A DNA stretch of 64,000 bases from UBA1127 sp034422455 (GTDB taxonomy: Bacteria > Chloroflexota > Dehalococcoidia > Lucifugimonadales > UBA1127), in NCBI GenBank assembly GCA_034422455.1, contig DAOUJQ010000023.1, forward strand, positions 186,001-250,000, written 5' to 3'. The position numbers and the translations under genes were made by a program. Positions 18,392 through 26,429 of this stretch are shown here, one piece after another. The stretch's first letter is position 1. Each line of letters starts with the position of its first letter. The notes under the pieces were generated by a model, which saw only the letters and a list, made by a program, of their open reading frames with translations, ran no database searches and was not told where the DNA came from.

Positions 18392-18865
18392 TTAGCTCCC
18401 TCCCATGGCGCCGGCAGCCTCTTCCACCGCACTGACGATGTTCTGGTAGCCCGTGCAGCGGCAGATGTTGCCCTCCAACCCGTGGCGGATCTCCTCGCGG
18501 GTGGGCGATGGGTTCTTCCGAAGCAGCTCCTCGGAGGCCATGATCATGCCCGGCGTGCAGAATCCGCACTGCAGGCCGTGCTTGTTCCAGAAGGCCTCCT
18601 GCAGCGGGTGCAGGTCCACCCCGTTCGACAGCCCCTCGATGGTGGTCACCGAGGACCCGGACGCCTGCACGGCGAGCACCGTGCACGACTTGGCGATGGA
18701 GCCGTCGAGCTGCACCGTGCACGTCCCGCACTGGCTCGTGTCGCACCCCACCTTCGTCCCCGTCAGCCCCGCGTTCTCCCGAATGAAGTGGACCAGCAGC
18801 TGACGGGGCTCGACCTCCCCGCTATAGGACCGTCCGTTGATCGTGATTTCCACAGGGACACCCAC
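18392..18865 (-). CDS. coxS: 2Fe-2S small subunit of CO-dehydrogenase-like hydroxylase
   Basis: 157 residues from GTG 18865, preceded by GAGGAGG. Both clusters are complete: plant-type ferredoxin cysteines 41, 46, 49 and 61 (GCDTSQCGTC), then CGFCTPGM and CRCTGY. It is the first gene of the operon and moves electrons from molybdopterin to FAD. A promoter fits at 18922-18949. Its stop lies 3 bp before coxL. Confidence 0.95.
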   Translation of the reverse strand: MGVPVEITINGRSYSGEVEPRQLLVHFIRENAGLTGTKVGCDTSQCGTCTVQLDGSIAKSCTVLAVQASGSSVTTIEGLSNGVDLHPLQEAFWNKHGLQCGFCTPGMIMASEELLRKNPSPTREEIRHGLEGNICRCTGYQNIVSAVEEAAGAMGGS

Positions 18866-18921
18866 GATACACCTCCTCTCGAGACACCTCGGGTGTATTG
18901 CGCACAAAACTCGGCGCGGCA

Positions 18922-18949
18922 AGGGTATCAGACCATGCGGGAAAGTCAA
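18922..18949 (-). promoter_or_regulatory. Promoter of the coxSLMDE operon
   Basis: On the minus strand TTGACT (18949-18944), a 16-bp spacer and TACCCT (18927-18922). TACCCT recurs as a -10 elsewhere in this window. Transcription would start about 50 nt upstream of the coxS GTG. Confidence 0.55.
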
Positions 18950-18975
18950 TGGCAGATATGCACCGCGCGCATATG

Positions 18976-19010
18976 CTGAAATGCAGCGGCGCCCCTGCTA
19001 TAGTCGGAGC
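18976..19010 (+). promoter_or_regulatory. Promoter of coxG, leaderless spacing
   Basis: TATAGT at 18999-19004 with the coxG ATG exactly 6 nt after it. CTGAAA, 17 bp upstream, is a partial -35. It is divergent from the coxS promoter, so the two may share control. Confidence 0.5.
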
Positions 19011-19448
19011 ATGAAACTCAGCGGCAGCTACCAGTTCCCCGTCGAGCGCGACCGCCTGTGGGCCGCCCTCATGGACCCGGACGTCGTCGGCGCCTGCATC
19101 CCCGGCGTCCAGAGCTTCTCCGCCACCGGGCCCGACGCCTACGCCTTCGAGGTCGGCTTCCGCGTCGGCATCGTCAGCGGCGCCTACAAGGGCACCCTGG
19201 AGCTGCGCGACATCGACGCCCCCAACGCTTACCGCATGGTGGTTCAGGGCTCAGGCGCCCGCACCGACATGAAGGGCGAGGGCACGGTCGCCCTGGCCGA
19301 GTCCGACGGCGGCGCCACGACCCTTACCTTCGACGGCGACGTCGCCGTCACCGGCATCCTCGCCCGCGTCGGCCAGCGCATGATGGGCACCGTCGCCAAG
19401 CAGCAGATAGACCGCCTCTTCCAGTGCCTCAGCGCCAAGGCGGGGTAG
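19011..19448 (+). CDS. coxG: CoxG-like SRPBCC family protein
   Basis: 145 residues with a START/SRPBCC fold (CO dehydrogenase subunit G family). It has the characteristic N-terminus GSYQFPVERDRLWAAL and the C-terminal MMGTVAKQQIDRLF, which in the family can form a membrane-docking helix. CoxG recruits matured hydroxylase to the membrane. It is transcribed divergently from coxS, with a 145-bp gap. A second family member lies at 62676-63122. Confidence 0.92.
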   Translation: MKLSGSYQFPVERDRLWAALMDPDVVGACIPGVQSFSATGPDAYAFEVGFRVGIVSGAYKGTLELRDIDAPNAYRMVVQGSGARTDMKGEGTVALAESDGGATTLTFDGDVAVTGILARVGQRMMGTVAKQQIDRLFQCLSAKAG

Positions 19449-19459
19449 GGCGCTGTCCC

Positions 19460-19846
19460 TCACCACAAGCGTTGCACGCCGTACCTGTCGAAGACCTCCT
19501 CGTTCGACACAAGCACCAATCCCCCTGCCAGCGCCTGCGCGACGAGCATCCGATCAAATGGGTCTCTGTTTGGTCCCGGCAATTCACCCGCCTGAGCCGC
19601 TTGCGCGACAGTGAGGGGCAATTCTCGAAAGCCTTCCAGGGCAATGGCAAGTACCAAGTCTCCAACAAACGTCGCTGCCATTGGTAGCTTGCCCAAGCGG
19701 AACTTGGTCGTAATCTCCCAGGCCGTAACCGCGCTCACAAAGACTTCGTTGGTTTCGTCCACAAGGGTATCCAACACCCCTGTTGAAAGTCTGTCGGGTT
19801 CGGCCACCCACCAGAGGAAGGCGTGGGTATCCAGGAGCAGCCTCAC
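19460..19846 (-). CDS. vapC: PIN-domain toxin VapC (type with Phd antitoxin)
   Basis: 128 residues. Acidic PIN residues are visible: Asp6 in LLLDTHAFLWW, Glu in AVTAWEI, and the C-terminal RDPFDRMLVAQA. The DTHAFLWW start is typical of PIN toxins paired with Phd/YefM antitoxins. The start overlaps the antitoxin stop by 4 bp. It is convergent with coxG. Confidence 0.93.
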   Translation of the reverse strand: MRLLLDTHAFLWWVAEPDRLSTGVLDTLVDETNEVFVSAVTAWEITTKFRLGKLPMAATFVGDLVLAIALEGFRELPLTVAQAAQAGELPGPNRDPFDRMLVAQALAGGLVLVSNEEVFDRYGVQRLW

Positions 19847-20082
19847 AGGTCACTTTCCCATCGCGCAAGCTCTTCTTCCGGAAGCGGATCAAAGAAGCTC
19901 TCGGGAACTGTGAAGACGCCTTTCCATCGGCCAGGCTGGCGCTTCCCCGCTTGGCGCGAAGTCGGCACTAGCCGCGCAACGGGCACGCCGTTGCGCGCAA
20001 TCACGACTTCCTCGCCCGCCTCCACTTGCGCCAATAGCCGCGATAGCTGCGACTTGGCCTCATGCACGTTCACCTGCACCAT
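19843..20082 (-). CDS. phd: Phd/YefM-family antitoxin
   Basis: 79 residues: an N-terminal YefM-type DNA-binding fold (VNVHEAKSQLSRLL, then EVVIARNGVPVARL) and an acidic C-terminal tail expected to wrap the PIN toxin. AGGAG lies 6 nt upstream of the ATG. Autoregulation is likely through the perfect palindrome at 20097-20114. Confidence 0.93.
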   Translation of the reverse strand: MVQVNVHEAKSQLSRLLAQVEAGEEVVIARNGVPVARLVPTSRQAGKRQPGRWKGVFTVPESFFDPLPEEELARWESDL

Positions 20083-20096
20083 AGGAGACTCCTGAA

Positions 20097-20147
20097 TTAG
20101 TTTAGCTAAACTAAGCCAATTCTAACACTAGGGTCCTCCCGCGACAA
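20097..20147 (-). promoter_or_regulatory. phd-vapC promoter and 18-bp palindromic operator
   Basis: On the minus strand TTGTCG (20147-20142), a 17-bp spacer and TAGAAT (20124-20119). Just downstream of the -10, at 20097-20114, is a perfect 18-bp palindrome, TTAGTTTAG plus its reverse complement. Its position at the transcription start fits repression by the antitoxin. Confidence 0.7.
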
Positions 20148-20163
20148 CCCTGCCACCACCCCC

Positions 20164-20193
20164 TTGCGCTTTCAGAACGCACGTTCTTATCCT
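20164..20193 (+). promoter_or_regulatory. Promoter of the capsid gene
   Basis: TTGCGC (20164-20169), an 18-bp spacer and TATCCT (20188-20193), with a 5' leader of about 48 nt before the capsid ATG. The same hexamer pair appears at 62217-62245, so the phage-derived cassette probably uses a host-type promoter. Confidence 0.5.
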
Positions 20194-20247
20194 TCCCCCA
20201 TCACACACAGCCGGGCTGCATCGATCGGCCCGCAAGGAGGAAGTGCC

Positions 20248-21138
20248 ATGGCGTTGACCCTTACCGAGGCGGCAAAGCTCTCCAACGACATGCTCTTGAC
20301 CGGCGTCATCGAGACCATCGTCAAGGAGAGCCCGGTGCTGCAGTCCCTGCCCTTCATAGAGGTCGTCGGCAACGGCCTCACGTACAACCAGGAGAACACC
20401 GCCCCCACGGCAGCCTTTTACAACGTCGGCGACGAGTGGGCCGAGTCCACCCCCACCTTCACCCAGCTCACCGCGTCCCTCAAGATCCTCGGCGGCGACG
20501 CCGACGTGGACAACTACCTCAAGGCCACCCGCTCCAACCTGCAGGACCTGGAGGCCGCCGTCGTCCAGCTCAAGGCCAAGGCCGTCCGCGCCAAGTTCGA
20601 GGACACCTTCGTCAACGGCGACACCACCTCTGACGCCAAGTCCTTCGACGGCCTGGACAAGCTGTCGACCGCCGCCCAGACCGTCGCCATGGGCGACAAC
20701 GGCGGCACGCTCACCCTGGACAAGGTGGACGAGCTCATCGACAAGGTGATTGAGGGCAAGCCCCACATGCTGCTCATGTCCCGCCGCTCCCGCCGCAAGC
20801 TCACCGCCCTCTCCCGCGCGGCCGGCAGCGGCCTCCTGGTCTCCGACCGCAACGAGTTCGGCATGATGCTCGACTACTACGACGGCGTGCCCATCGGCGT
20901 GTGCGACCACATCGCCGACGACCAGCGTGTCGGCGCCTCCACGGACGCCTCCACCATCTACGCCCTGCAGTACGGCGAGGGCGCCGTCGCCGGCCTCACG
21001 TCCCCCGGCGGCCTCGTCGCCGAGCGCGTCGGCAGCCTGGAGTCCAAAGACGCCACGCGCGTCCGGGTGAAGTGGTACGTCGCCGTCGCCAACTTCAACA
21101 GCCTCAAGCTGGCGCGCCTGACGGGCGTCCGTGACTAG
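20248..21138 (+). CDS. Phage-type major capsid protein (HK97 fold)
   Basis: 296 residues, resembling phage major capsid proteins of the HK97 fold. An N-terminal helix is followed by the E-loop-like NGLTYNQENTAPTAAFY, the DEWAESTPTFTQLTASLKIL block, the spine helix and the C-terminal P-domain. ATG 20248 follows AAGGAGG. There is no maturation protease or delta domain upstream, and no terminase or portal gene. An encapsulin-type shell is a less likely alternative, since the next genes are connector- and tail-like. Confidence 0.82.
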   Translation: MALTLTEAAKLSNDMLLTGVIETIVKESPVLQSLPFIEVVGNGLTYNQENTAPTAAFYNVGDEWAESTPTFTQLTASLKILGGDADVDNYLKATRSNLQDLEAAVVQLKAKAVRAKFEDTFVNGDTTSDAKSFDGLDKLSTAAQTVAMGDNGGTLTLDKVDELIDKVIEGKPHMLLMSRRSRRKLTALSRAAGSGLLVSDRNEFGMMLDYYDGVPIGVCDHIADDQRVGASTDASTIYALQYGEGAVAGLTSPGGLVAERVGSLESKDATRVRVKWYVAVANFNSLKLARLTGVRD

Positions 21139-21251
21139 CACCCACTCGTCGTTCCTGCGTAGGCAGGAACCCAGAGGGGAGGGGGAAGCGTCCGTTCGCC
21201 CTGAGCCTGTCGAAGGGTTCACCGAACGGATGCTACTGGGGCGGGGTGGCG
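21139..21251. repeat. Interspersed repeats (GGCAGGAACCCAGAGG and CCTGAGCCTGTCGAAGG types)
   Basis: Two repeat types found many times in this window sit together here: the hairpin-forming TTCCTGCGTAGGCAGGAACCC element and the CCCTGAGCCTGTCGAAGGG element (about 21199-21217). They separate the capsid gene from the convergent membrane-protein gene. Confidence 0.8.
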
Positions 21252-21671
21252 CTACTGCAGCGTCACCCCGCCCGAAAGGACCCGGGCCATGGTCACCATC
21301 GCCAGCACGAACCCGCCTGTGGCGGTCAGGACAACGGAGACGTAGACCCACTTCTCGGAGGTCACCAGGGTGACGCCGTTGCTTTTCACCGGCGGCACGA
21401 ACAGCGGCGCCGCCGCCGCCAGCCACAGGTACGGCACGATGTGCGATGCGTCGGGCACCGCCTGCACCCGCCCGGCGATCGACGCCAGCGACCACATGGC
21501 GATGGTGACGGACAGCAGGGCAACGCCGCGCACGGTGAGTTGGTCCGCCAGCGTGGCGTCGCCGGACGTGAGGCGGAACCGGGTCAGCAGCAGCGTGGCC
21601 CCCATGGTCCCGCCCCACAGCACGATGAGAAAGACAACAAATGCGGCCAAAGCGTCACCCCCGCCGTCCAT
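21252..21671 (-). CDS. Small membrane protein, unknown function
   Basis: 139 residues with four predicted membrane segments (ALAAFVVFLIVLWGG; GVALLSVTIAMWSLASIA; YLWLAAAAPLFV; VYVSVVLTATGGFVLAMV). It lies on the opposite strand between the capsid and connector genes. I do not recognise the family. The hydrophobic pattern supports it as a real gene. Holin-like size is suggestive, but orientation and topology do not establish that role. Confidence 0.55.
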   Translation of the reverse strand: MDGGGDALAAFVVFLIVLWGGTMGATLLLTRFRLTSGDATLADQLTVRGVALLSVTIAMWSLASIAGRVQAVPDASHIVPYLWLAAAAPLFVPPVKSNGVTLVTSEKWVYVSVVLTATGGFVLAMVTMARVLSGGVTLQ

Positions 21672-21722
21672 GATACGGCAGACGGGCGATGCGATGAATC
21701 CGGCCGCCGGAAGGAACGCGAC

Positions 21723-22358
21723 ATGAACATCGCCGAATTGCGCACGATGGTGCGCCGGGACCTGCGCGACGACGTGCCCGCCGAGCAACGCTGGTCCGAC
21801 GACGAGCTTGACCGCCACATCCAGCACGCCGTCCGCGATCTGAGCAGGGCCGCACCCCTGGAGGCCGTCGCCACAACGGCCCTCGTGGCCGGCAGCCGCG
21901 AGGTGTCGCTGGGCGCGTTACGCGACCTCCTTGACGTCGAGGGCGTCGAGTATCCCATGGGCCGCCATCTTGCGGTCTTTGTCCCCTTCAGCCGCTGGGC
22001 AAACTCGCTGGTGCTGCAGGTGGACGAGGCTCCCTCGCGCGGCGAGCAGGCGCGGGTCTTCTACACCAGGCTCCACACCGTGGACGCCACGTCGTCCACG
22101 CTCCCGGCCGGCATGGAGGACACCGTGGCGCTGGGTGCCGCCGCCTACGCGGCCCTCGCTTGGGCCAGCTACGCAGTCAACCGGGTCAACCTCGGCGGTG
22201 AGGACACGGCCCGCCACTACCGCGCCTGGGGCGCCGGGCGGATGGAGGCCTTCCAGTTGGCCTTGCGCAGCTTGGCGGCCCGAAAGGGCGTCCGCACCCG
22301 CCGCATGTACGCCGCCGGAGGGTCGTTGTCGTCGGACCTGCCGGTTCGCGGCGCCTAG
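21723..22358 (+). CDS. Phage head-tail connector-like protein (gp6-like), tentative
   Basis: 211 residues. The helical N-terminus (MNIAELRTMVRRDLRDD, then RWSDDELDRHIQHAVRDL) resembles head-tail adaptor/connector proteins that begin with a short DNA-packaging helical domain. Its place between a capsid gene and a tail-type gene supports this. The start follows GGAA. The C-terminal half is less conserved in my recollection. Confidence 0.6.
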   Translation: MNIAELRTMVRRDLRDDVPAEQRWSDDELDRHIQHAVRDLSRAAPLEAVATTALVAGSREVSLGALRDLLDVEGVEYPMGRHLAVFVPFSRWANSLVLQVDEAPSRGEQARVFYTRLHTVDATSSTLPAGMEDTVALGAAAYAALAWASYAVNRVNLGGEDTARHYRAWGAGRMEAFQLALRSLAARKGVRTRRMYAAGGSLSSDLPVRGA

Positions 22359-22370
22359 CCGGGAGTCGTC

Positions 22371-24326
22371 ATGCGCAGCATCACCAACGCCCTCCTGACC
22401 GCCCAGACCGAGCCCTCCGGCCGCCCGTACGTCCGTGTCGAAGCCCTCGACATGCTGGCCGGCGTCGCCCGGCCCCACTTCACGCGCCTCTACACTGGCA
22501 CTGAAGCGTCCGCTCACCACGCTGCGGCCATGCCCGCCGATGGCTCCCTCGTGCGCGCTCGTGTCGCCTCCAGCGCCCTCTGGGTGCAGCGCGTCGCCAA
22601 CCCCGGCCCGACGAGCGACTTTTCCGCGTGGACGCGCCTCGACACGACATCGACTCTGTGCAACGTCGCCGCCTGCAGCCACCGCGCCACCGTCCTCGTC
22701 TTCTTCCGCGACGCCTCGAATCCCCGCGCCGTCAACGTCCGCGAGAGCCGTGATTCCGGCCTCACCTGGCGGGCGGCGTACACGGTGGTGACCCTCTCAT
22801 CCGGCTCAGTCGACGCCATCGCCGCCGCCTTCGACGACGCCGGCACGCCCGCCCTCTTCCTCGCCGACAGCGACGGCAGCTTGTACGTCTCCCAGCGCCC
22901 CGGCGACTTCTGGAGCACGCCCGCCGCCCGCGACTACGGCCTGTCGTCGGTCTCCGGCCTCGCCTGCGCCTACGACGGCGCGTGGCGCCTTGCCGTCACC
23001 GGCGAGAACGCGAGTGGTGGCCACCGCGTCTGGAGCGCCTCATACGATGGCGCGTGGTCGACACTGCTGGAAATCACCCGCGCCGACGCCGGATCGGGCG
23101 TGAGCTTCGGCGCGCCCTTCCTGCTGCCCACGGACGTCATGCGCCTCTCCGTGGTCGAGCGCTACACCGGCGCGGGCGCCTACCATCGGCCCCTCATGTT
23201 CAACACCCTGGCCGGGACTGCGTTCACACAAAACTCCTGGCGCGATCCCGTCCCCTTCGCGGAAGAGGCGCAGCACGGTGTGGCGATGGCAGGGTCCGGG
23301 AGCGCCCTCTGGCTCACCACGCCCAGCGGCGTCTGGCGCGGCGACCTCGACGCGTCTGCCCGTGATCTCACCACCGACGTTCTCTCGCTCACCATGCATG
23401 AAACCCCGGACGGCAGCGCCGTTACCATCGCCCTCCGAAACGACGACGGCCGCAACTCCGGCGTGGGCAATGCGGGCTCCGCCATCCGGGAGGGCACGGA
23501 GGTCCGCGTCAGCCCCGGCTACGCCACGCCCACCGGCGACGAGGTCTCGGCTGGCCCTGTCTTCTGGGTCACCGGCTGGGAGCGGCGCTCCGGCGGCGGC
23601 GAGTCCATCCTCCTCGTCCATGCCGGCGACGGCTGGGCGCTCCTGTCCGCGTGGCGGGCGCGGCGGCAGTTCTCGTGGGCCCGCGGCGAGGCCCCTATGG
23701 CCTCCATCCTCGGCTACATCCTCCAGCGCGTCGGGCTCGGCCTTGAATCGGCCAACCCCAGCCCGGCCATGCTCGCGCACCGGCCCGCTTTCACCGTCCA
23801 CCCCGGCGAGACCGGCGCGACGGCCGTCCGCCGACTCCTTGGCATGGCGCCCGACCTGCTCCTCTTCCGAGGCCGCACGGCCTTCCTGCGCCTGCCCCAA
23901 CCCACAGACGCTGCCGACTACACCTTCGGCACCTACCACCCTGTCCATCAGGTGCGCATCGCCCGCGACGTCCAGTCCGCCACGCGCGTGCAGGTCTTCG
24001 GCGCGGCCGGCGTCGGCGAGGCCTTCGCGTGGGACGCAATGCCCCTCGTAGGCGAGCGCCTGCGCCAGGTCCACGACCTCAACCAGCGCACCCTCGCCGG
24101 GGCGCAGTCCCACGCCGCCGCCCTGTTAGACCGACTACAGCGCGACGCCGTCTCCGGCGAGCTCGTCGCCCCGCCCAACTGCGGCCTTGAGCTGCATGAC
24201 GTCGTCGACGTCCACGCGCCCAGCGATGCTGCCCCCACCCGCCTCCGCGTCGCCGCCATAGAGCTCGACTACCGCCGCATCGGCAAGGCCAAGTACGAGC
24301 AGAAGATCACCCTGACTGGCCTATGA
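22371..24326 (+). CDS. Tail/baseplate-hub-like protein with propeller-like N-terminal half
   Basis: 651 residues, starting 12 bp after the connector-like gene. Residues ~60-330 contain repeated BNR/sialidase-like blocks (ESRDSGLTWRAAYTV; DSDGSLYVSQRPGDFW), suggesting a beta-propeller. Residues ~340-651 resemble phage hub (gpD-like) proteins: TDVLSLTMHETPDGSAV, then a GETGATAVRRLLG block and LDYRRIGKAKYEQKITL at the end. If correct this fuses a binding propeller to a tail hub. The family assignment is inference from pattern and context. Confidence 0.6.
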   Translation: MRSITNALLTAQTEPSGRPYVRVEALDMLAGVARPHFTRLYTGTEASAHHAAAMPADGSLVRARVASSALWVQRVANPGPTSDFSAWTRLDTTSTLCNVAACSHRATVLVFFRDASNPRAVNVRESRDSGLTWRAAYTVVTLSSGSVDAIAAAFDDAGTPALFLADSDGSLYVSQRPGDFWSTPAARDYGLSSVSGLACAYDGAWRLAVTGENASGGHRVWSASYDGAWSTLLEITRADAGSGVSFGAPFLLPTDVMRLSVVERYTGAGAYHRPLMFNTLAGTAFTQNSWRDPVPFAEEAQHGVAMAGSGSALWLTTPSGVWRGDLDASARDLTTDVLSLTMHETPDGSAVTIALRNDDGRNSGVGNAGSAIREGTEVRVSPGYATPTGDEVSAGPVFWVTGWERRSGGGESILLVHAGDGWALLSAWRARRQFSWARGEAPMASILGYILQRVGLGLESANPSPAMLAHRPAFTVHPGETGATAVRRLLGMAPDLLLFRGRTAFLRLPQPTDAADYTFGTYHPVHQVRIARDVQSATRVQVFGAAGVGEAFAWDAMPLVGERLRQVHDLNQRTLAGAQSHAAALLDRLQRDAVSGELVAPPNCGLELHDVVDVHAPSDAAPTRLRVAAIELDYRRIGKAKYEQKITLTGL

Positions 24327-24363
24327 CTCCCTTCCCCCCTTGTGGGGAAGGCTGGGATGGGGG
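24327..24363. repeat. G/C-rich hairpin repeat (CTTCCCCCC...GGGGAAGGCTGGGATGGGGG type)
   Basis: A hairpin-forming repeat also seen at about 28587-28628, 33309-33350 and 33665-33735. It sits in the gap between the tail-like gene and the small OB-like gene. Confidence 0.7.
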
Positions 24364-24396
24364 CCGCCCGCCGACGAACAGAAGGGAGCAGCACAC

Positions 24397-24609
24397 ATGG
24401 AAATACTGAAAGCCACTATCCGCGCCTTCGACGCCGACGCCCACCGCGCCACCGTGCAGGTTTCCGGCAGCCTCGCGACGTGGCTCGACGGCGTCCCCGT
24501 CGCCCGCAACATCGCCCCTGCCGAGGTCACCGCGGGCCGCGCCTGCGCCGTCCTCTTCTTCGACCCCGCCAACCCGTCCGACGCGGTGGTGTTGGCGGTG
24601 TACGGGTAG
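24397..24609 (+). CDS. Small OB-fold-like protein of the phage cassette
   Basis: 70 residues of strand-rich sequence (ILKATIRAFDADAHRATVQV, then RACAVLFFDPANPSDAVVLAVY). The pattern fits an OB-type domain such as in baseplate spike (gpV/gp5) proteins, and it follows the hub-like gene. AGGGAG precedes ATG 24397. The spike assignment is speculative. Confidence 0.6.
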   Translation: MEILKATIRAFDADAHRATVQVSGSLATWLDGVPVARNIAPAEVTAGRACAVLFFDPANPSDAVVLAVYG

Positions 24610-24617
24610 CCTCCGCC

Positions 24618-24653
24618 TTGCCCCCGCCCGCCGTCGCCCACCACAATGGTCGT
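24618..24653 (+). promoter_or_regulatory. Promoter of the oligopeptide-binding protein gene, leaderless spacing
   Basis: TTGCCC (24618-24623), an 18-bp spacer and CACAAT (24642-24647), with the ATG at 24654 exactly 6 nt downstream. No ribosome binding site is present, which fits a leaderless transcript. Confidence 0.45.
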
Positions 24654-26429
24654 ATGCGACTGATTGCCGCCATCCTCCTCGCCGTGTGCCTCGCCGCCGC
24701 GATGCTCGCCTGCACCGCCGCCGATGACCCTGCGCAGGCGCCGTCCTCCGCTCCGTCGACGCCCTCAGCAGTCGCCCCCCACGCCACTCCCGTCGCGACC
24801 GGTTCCCCTGCGGCGGACGCCGTCCCCACCCCCGTTCCACCACCCCCGTCCGACGCGCCCGCCGGCGATGTCCTCGTCCTCGCCAACCGCGGCGACCCGC
24901 CCTCCGCCTTCGACACCATGCGCACCAGCAGCATCGCCCTCCACCACGTCGGCGGCGCCCTCTTCGGCCCCGGCAACCTCGTCATGCGCTGCCGGGAGAA
25001 CCTCTACCTCGCCTGCCCCTACCTGGCTACCACGTGGACCGTCGACCCCAGCCACACCGAGTGGACCTTCACCCTCCGCGACGACGTCTTCTGGCACGAC
25101 GGTACGCCCTTCACCGCCGCCGATGTCGAGTTCTGGTTCGACCTCGCCCTGAACGGCTACGAGCGCAACGGCGAGGTCCGCGCCCCCGCCTACTTCAAGG
25201 GCGACCTCGGTGAGATCGAGAGCGTGGAGGCCCTGCCCGACAACCGCGTCCGCATCGTCCTCGGCGAGCGCAACCGCTTCTTCCTCGATGTGCTCGCCAA
25301 CCCACGCCTCAAGTTCGCCCACCCTAGGCACCTGATGGAGCCGCGCCTCCATGCCGGCGACCTCAGCGTCAGCCCCCTCGACGTCGGCCTTGTCGGCCTC
25401 GGCCCCTTCGCCTTCGAGGACTACGACCGCGGCACCCGCGTCCGCGTCCGACGCAACGATGTCTACTTCGAGACCGACAACGCCGGCCGCTCGCTCCCCT
25501 ACCTGGACGGCATCGACTACGTCATCATCCGCGAGCCCGCCGCCATGGACGCCGCCTTCCGCTCCGGCCGCCTCGACGGCGGCGCCCGCGGCTTCGGCCA
25601 CTACCTCACCGTCGAGCGGCGCCAGGGCTACGACGCGGACCTCGGCGACTCCGTCTTCTACGCGGAGATGGAGGGCGGCATGTTCCGCCTCGCCTTCAAC
25701 GTCCTCAAGGAGGGCCCCTGGCAGGACCCCCGCGTGCGCCGCGCCGTCTCCCTCTGGGTCGACCGCGACGCCGCCATCCCCGTCGCCCTCGGCGGCTTCG
25801 GCTGGACCACGCCGAGCCTCGGCCCGCCCAACCGCTTCAAGGACAAGGCCTACGTCGTCTGGCCCACCTTCGACCGCGAGCCCCTCGCCGAGCGCCGCGC
25901 CGAGGCCCGCCGCCTCATGGCCGAGGCCGGCTACGCGGGCGGCTTCGCCATGGGCCACCTCTGCCGCGCCCGCCAGGCCACCGGCTGCCAGCTCCTGCAG
26001 GCCCAGCTCCGCGAGCTCGGTGTCGACCTCCGCATCGATCTCGTCGACGAGGGCGAGTGGAACCGCGCCCGCACCAGCCTCGACTTCGACAGCCAGCAGG
26101 GCCGCCTCTCCGTGCTGCCCATCCCGGAGGGCACCGAGGGCGTCTACGGCACGTACAGCCGCAGCCCCGACTCCTACGCCAAGCACCAGGACCCCAAGGT
26201 CACCGAGCTCTACCGCCTCCTCCGCGAGGCCACCCTCCCCGAGCGCCGTCTGGAGGTCTGGCGACAGCTCCAGCGCTACATCTTCGTCGAGCAGACCTAC
26301 ATCGTCGCCATCGCCGAGGCCATCTACGTCGCCCCCTACCGCACCTACGTCAACGGCCTCGTCGTCCCCCCGGAGGACGGCCACACCCACACGGACTTCG
26401 CCACCGTCTGGCTCGCCCCCCGCCCCTAA
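24654..26429 (+). CDS. Oligopeptide/nickel-type ABC transporter substrate-binding lipoprotein
   Basis: 591 residues, solute-binding protein family 5. A lipoprotein signal peptide ends at the lipobox MLAC with Cys20, followed by a Pro/Ala/Ser-rich linker to about residue 75. The family motif WTFTLRDDVFWHDGTPFTAADVEF is clear. It should capture peptides or other solutes outside the membrane and deliver them to the permeases at 27487-29429. No ATPase gene follows in this window, so a shared ATPase must be elsewhere. Confidence 0.93.
   Translation: MRLIAAILLAVCLAAAMLACTAADDPAQAPSSAPSTPSAVAPHATPVATGSPAADAVPTPVPPPPSDAPAGDVLVLANRGDPPSAFDTMRTSSIALHHVGGALFGPGNLVMRCRENLYLACPYLATTWTVDPSHTEWTFTLRDDVFWHDGTPFTAADVEFWFDLALNGYERNGEVRAPAYFKGDLGEIESVEALPDNRVRIVLGERNRFFLDVLANPRLKFAHPRHLMEPRLHAGDLSVSPLDVGLVGLGPFAFEDYDRGTRVRVRRNDVYFETDNAGRSLPYLDGIDYVIIREPAAMDAAFRSGRLDGGARGFGHYLTVERRQGYDADLGDSVFYAEMEGGMFRLAFNVLKEGPWQDPRVRRAVSLWVDRDAAIPVALGGFGWTTPSLGPPNRFKDKAYVVWPTFDREPLAERRAEARRLMAEAGYAGGFAMGHLCRARQATGCQLLQAQLRELGVDLRIDLVDEGEWNRARTSLDFDSQQGRLSVLPIPEGTEGVYGTYSRSPDSYAKHQDPKVTELYRLLREATLPERRLEVWRQLQRYIFVEQTYIVAIAEAIYVAPYRTYVNGLVVPPEDGHTHTDFATVWLAPRP

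Noticed and set aside
20248..24609. Complete prophage
   Set aside because: No integrase, terminase, portal, tape measure or lysis genes, and no attachment-site repeats were found around it.
24765..26390. A 541-codon minus-strand frame opposite the peptide-binding protein
   Set aside because: Low-complexity Glu/Val/Ala/Gly translation caused by high GC of the real gene.
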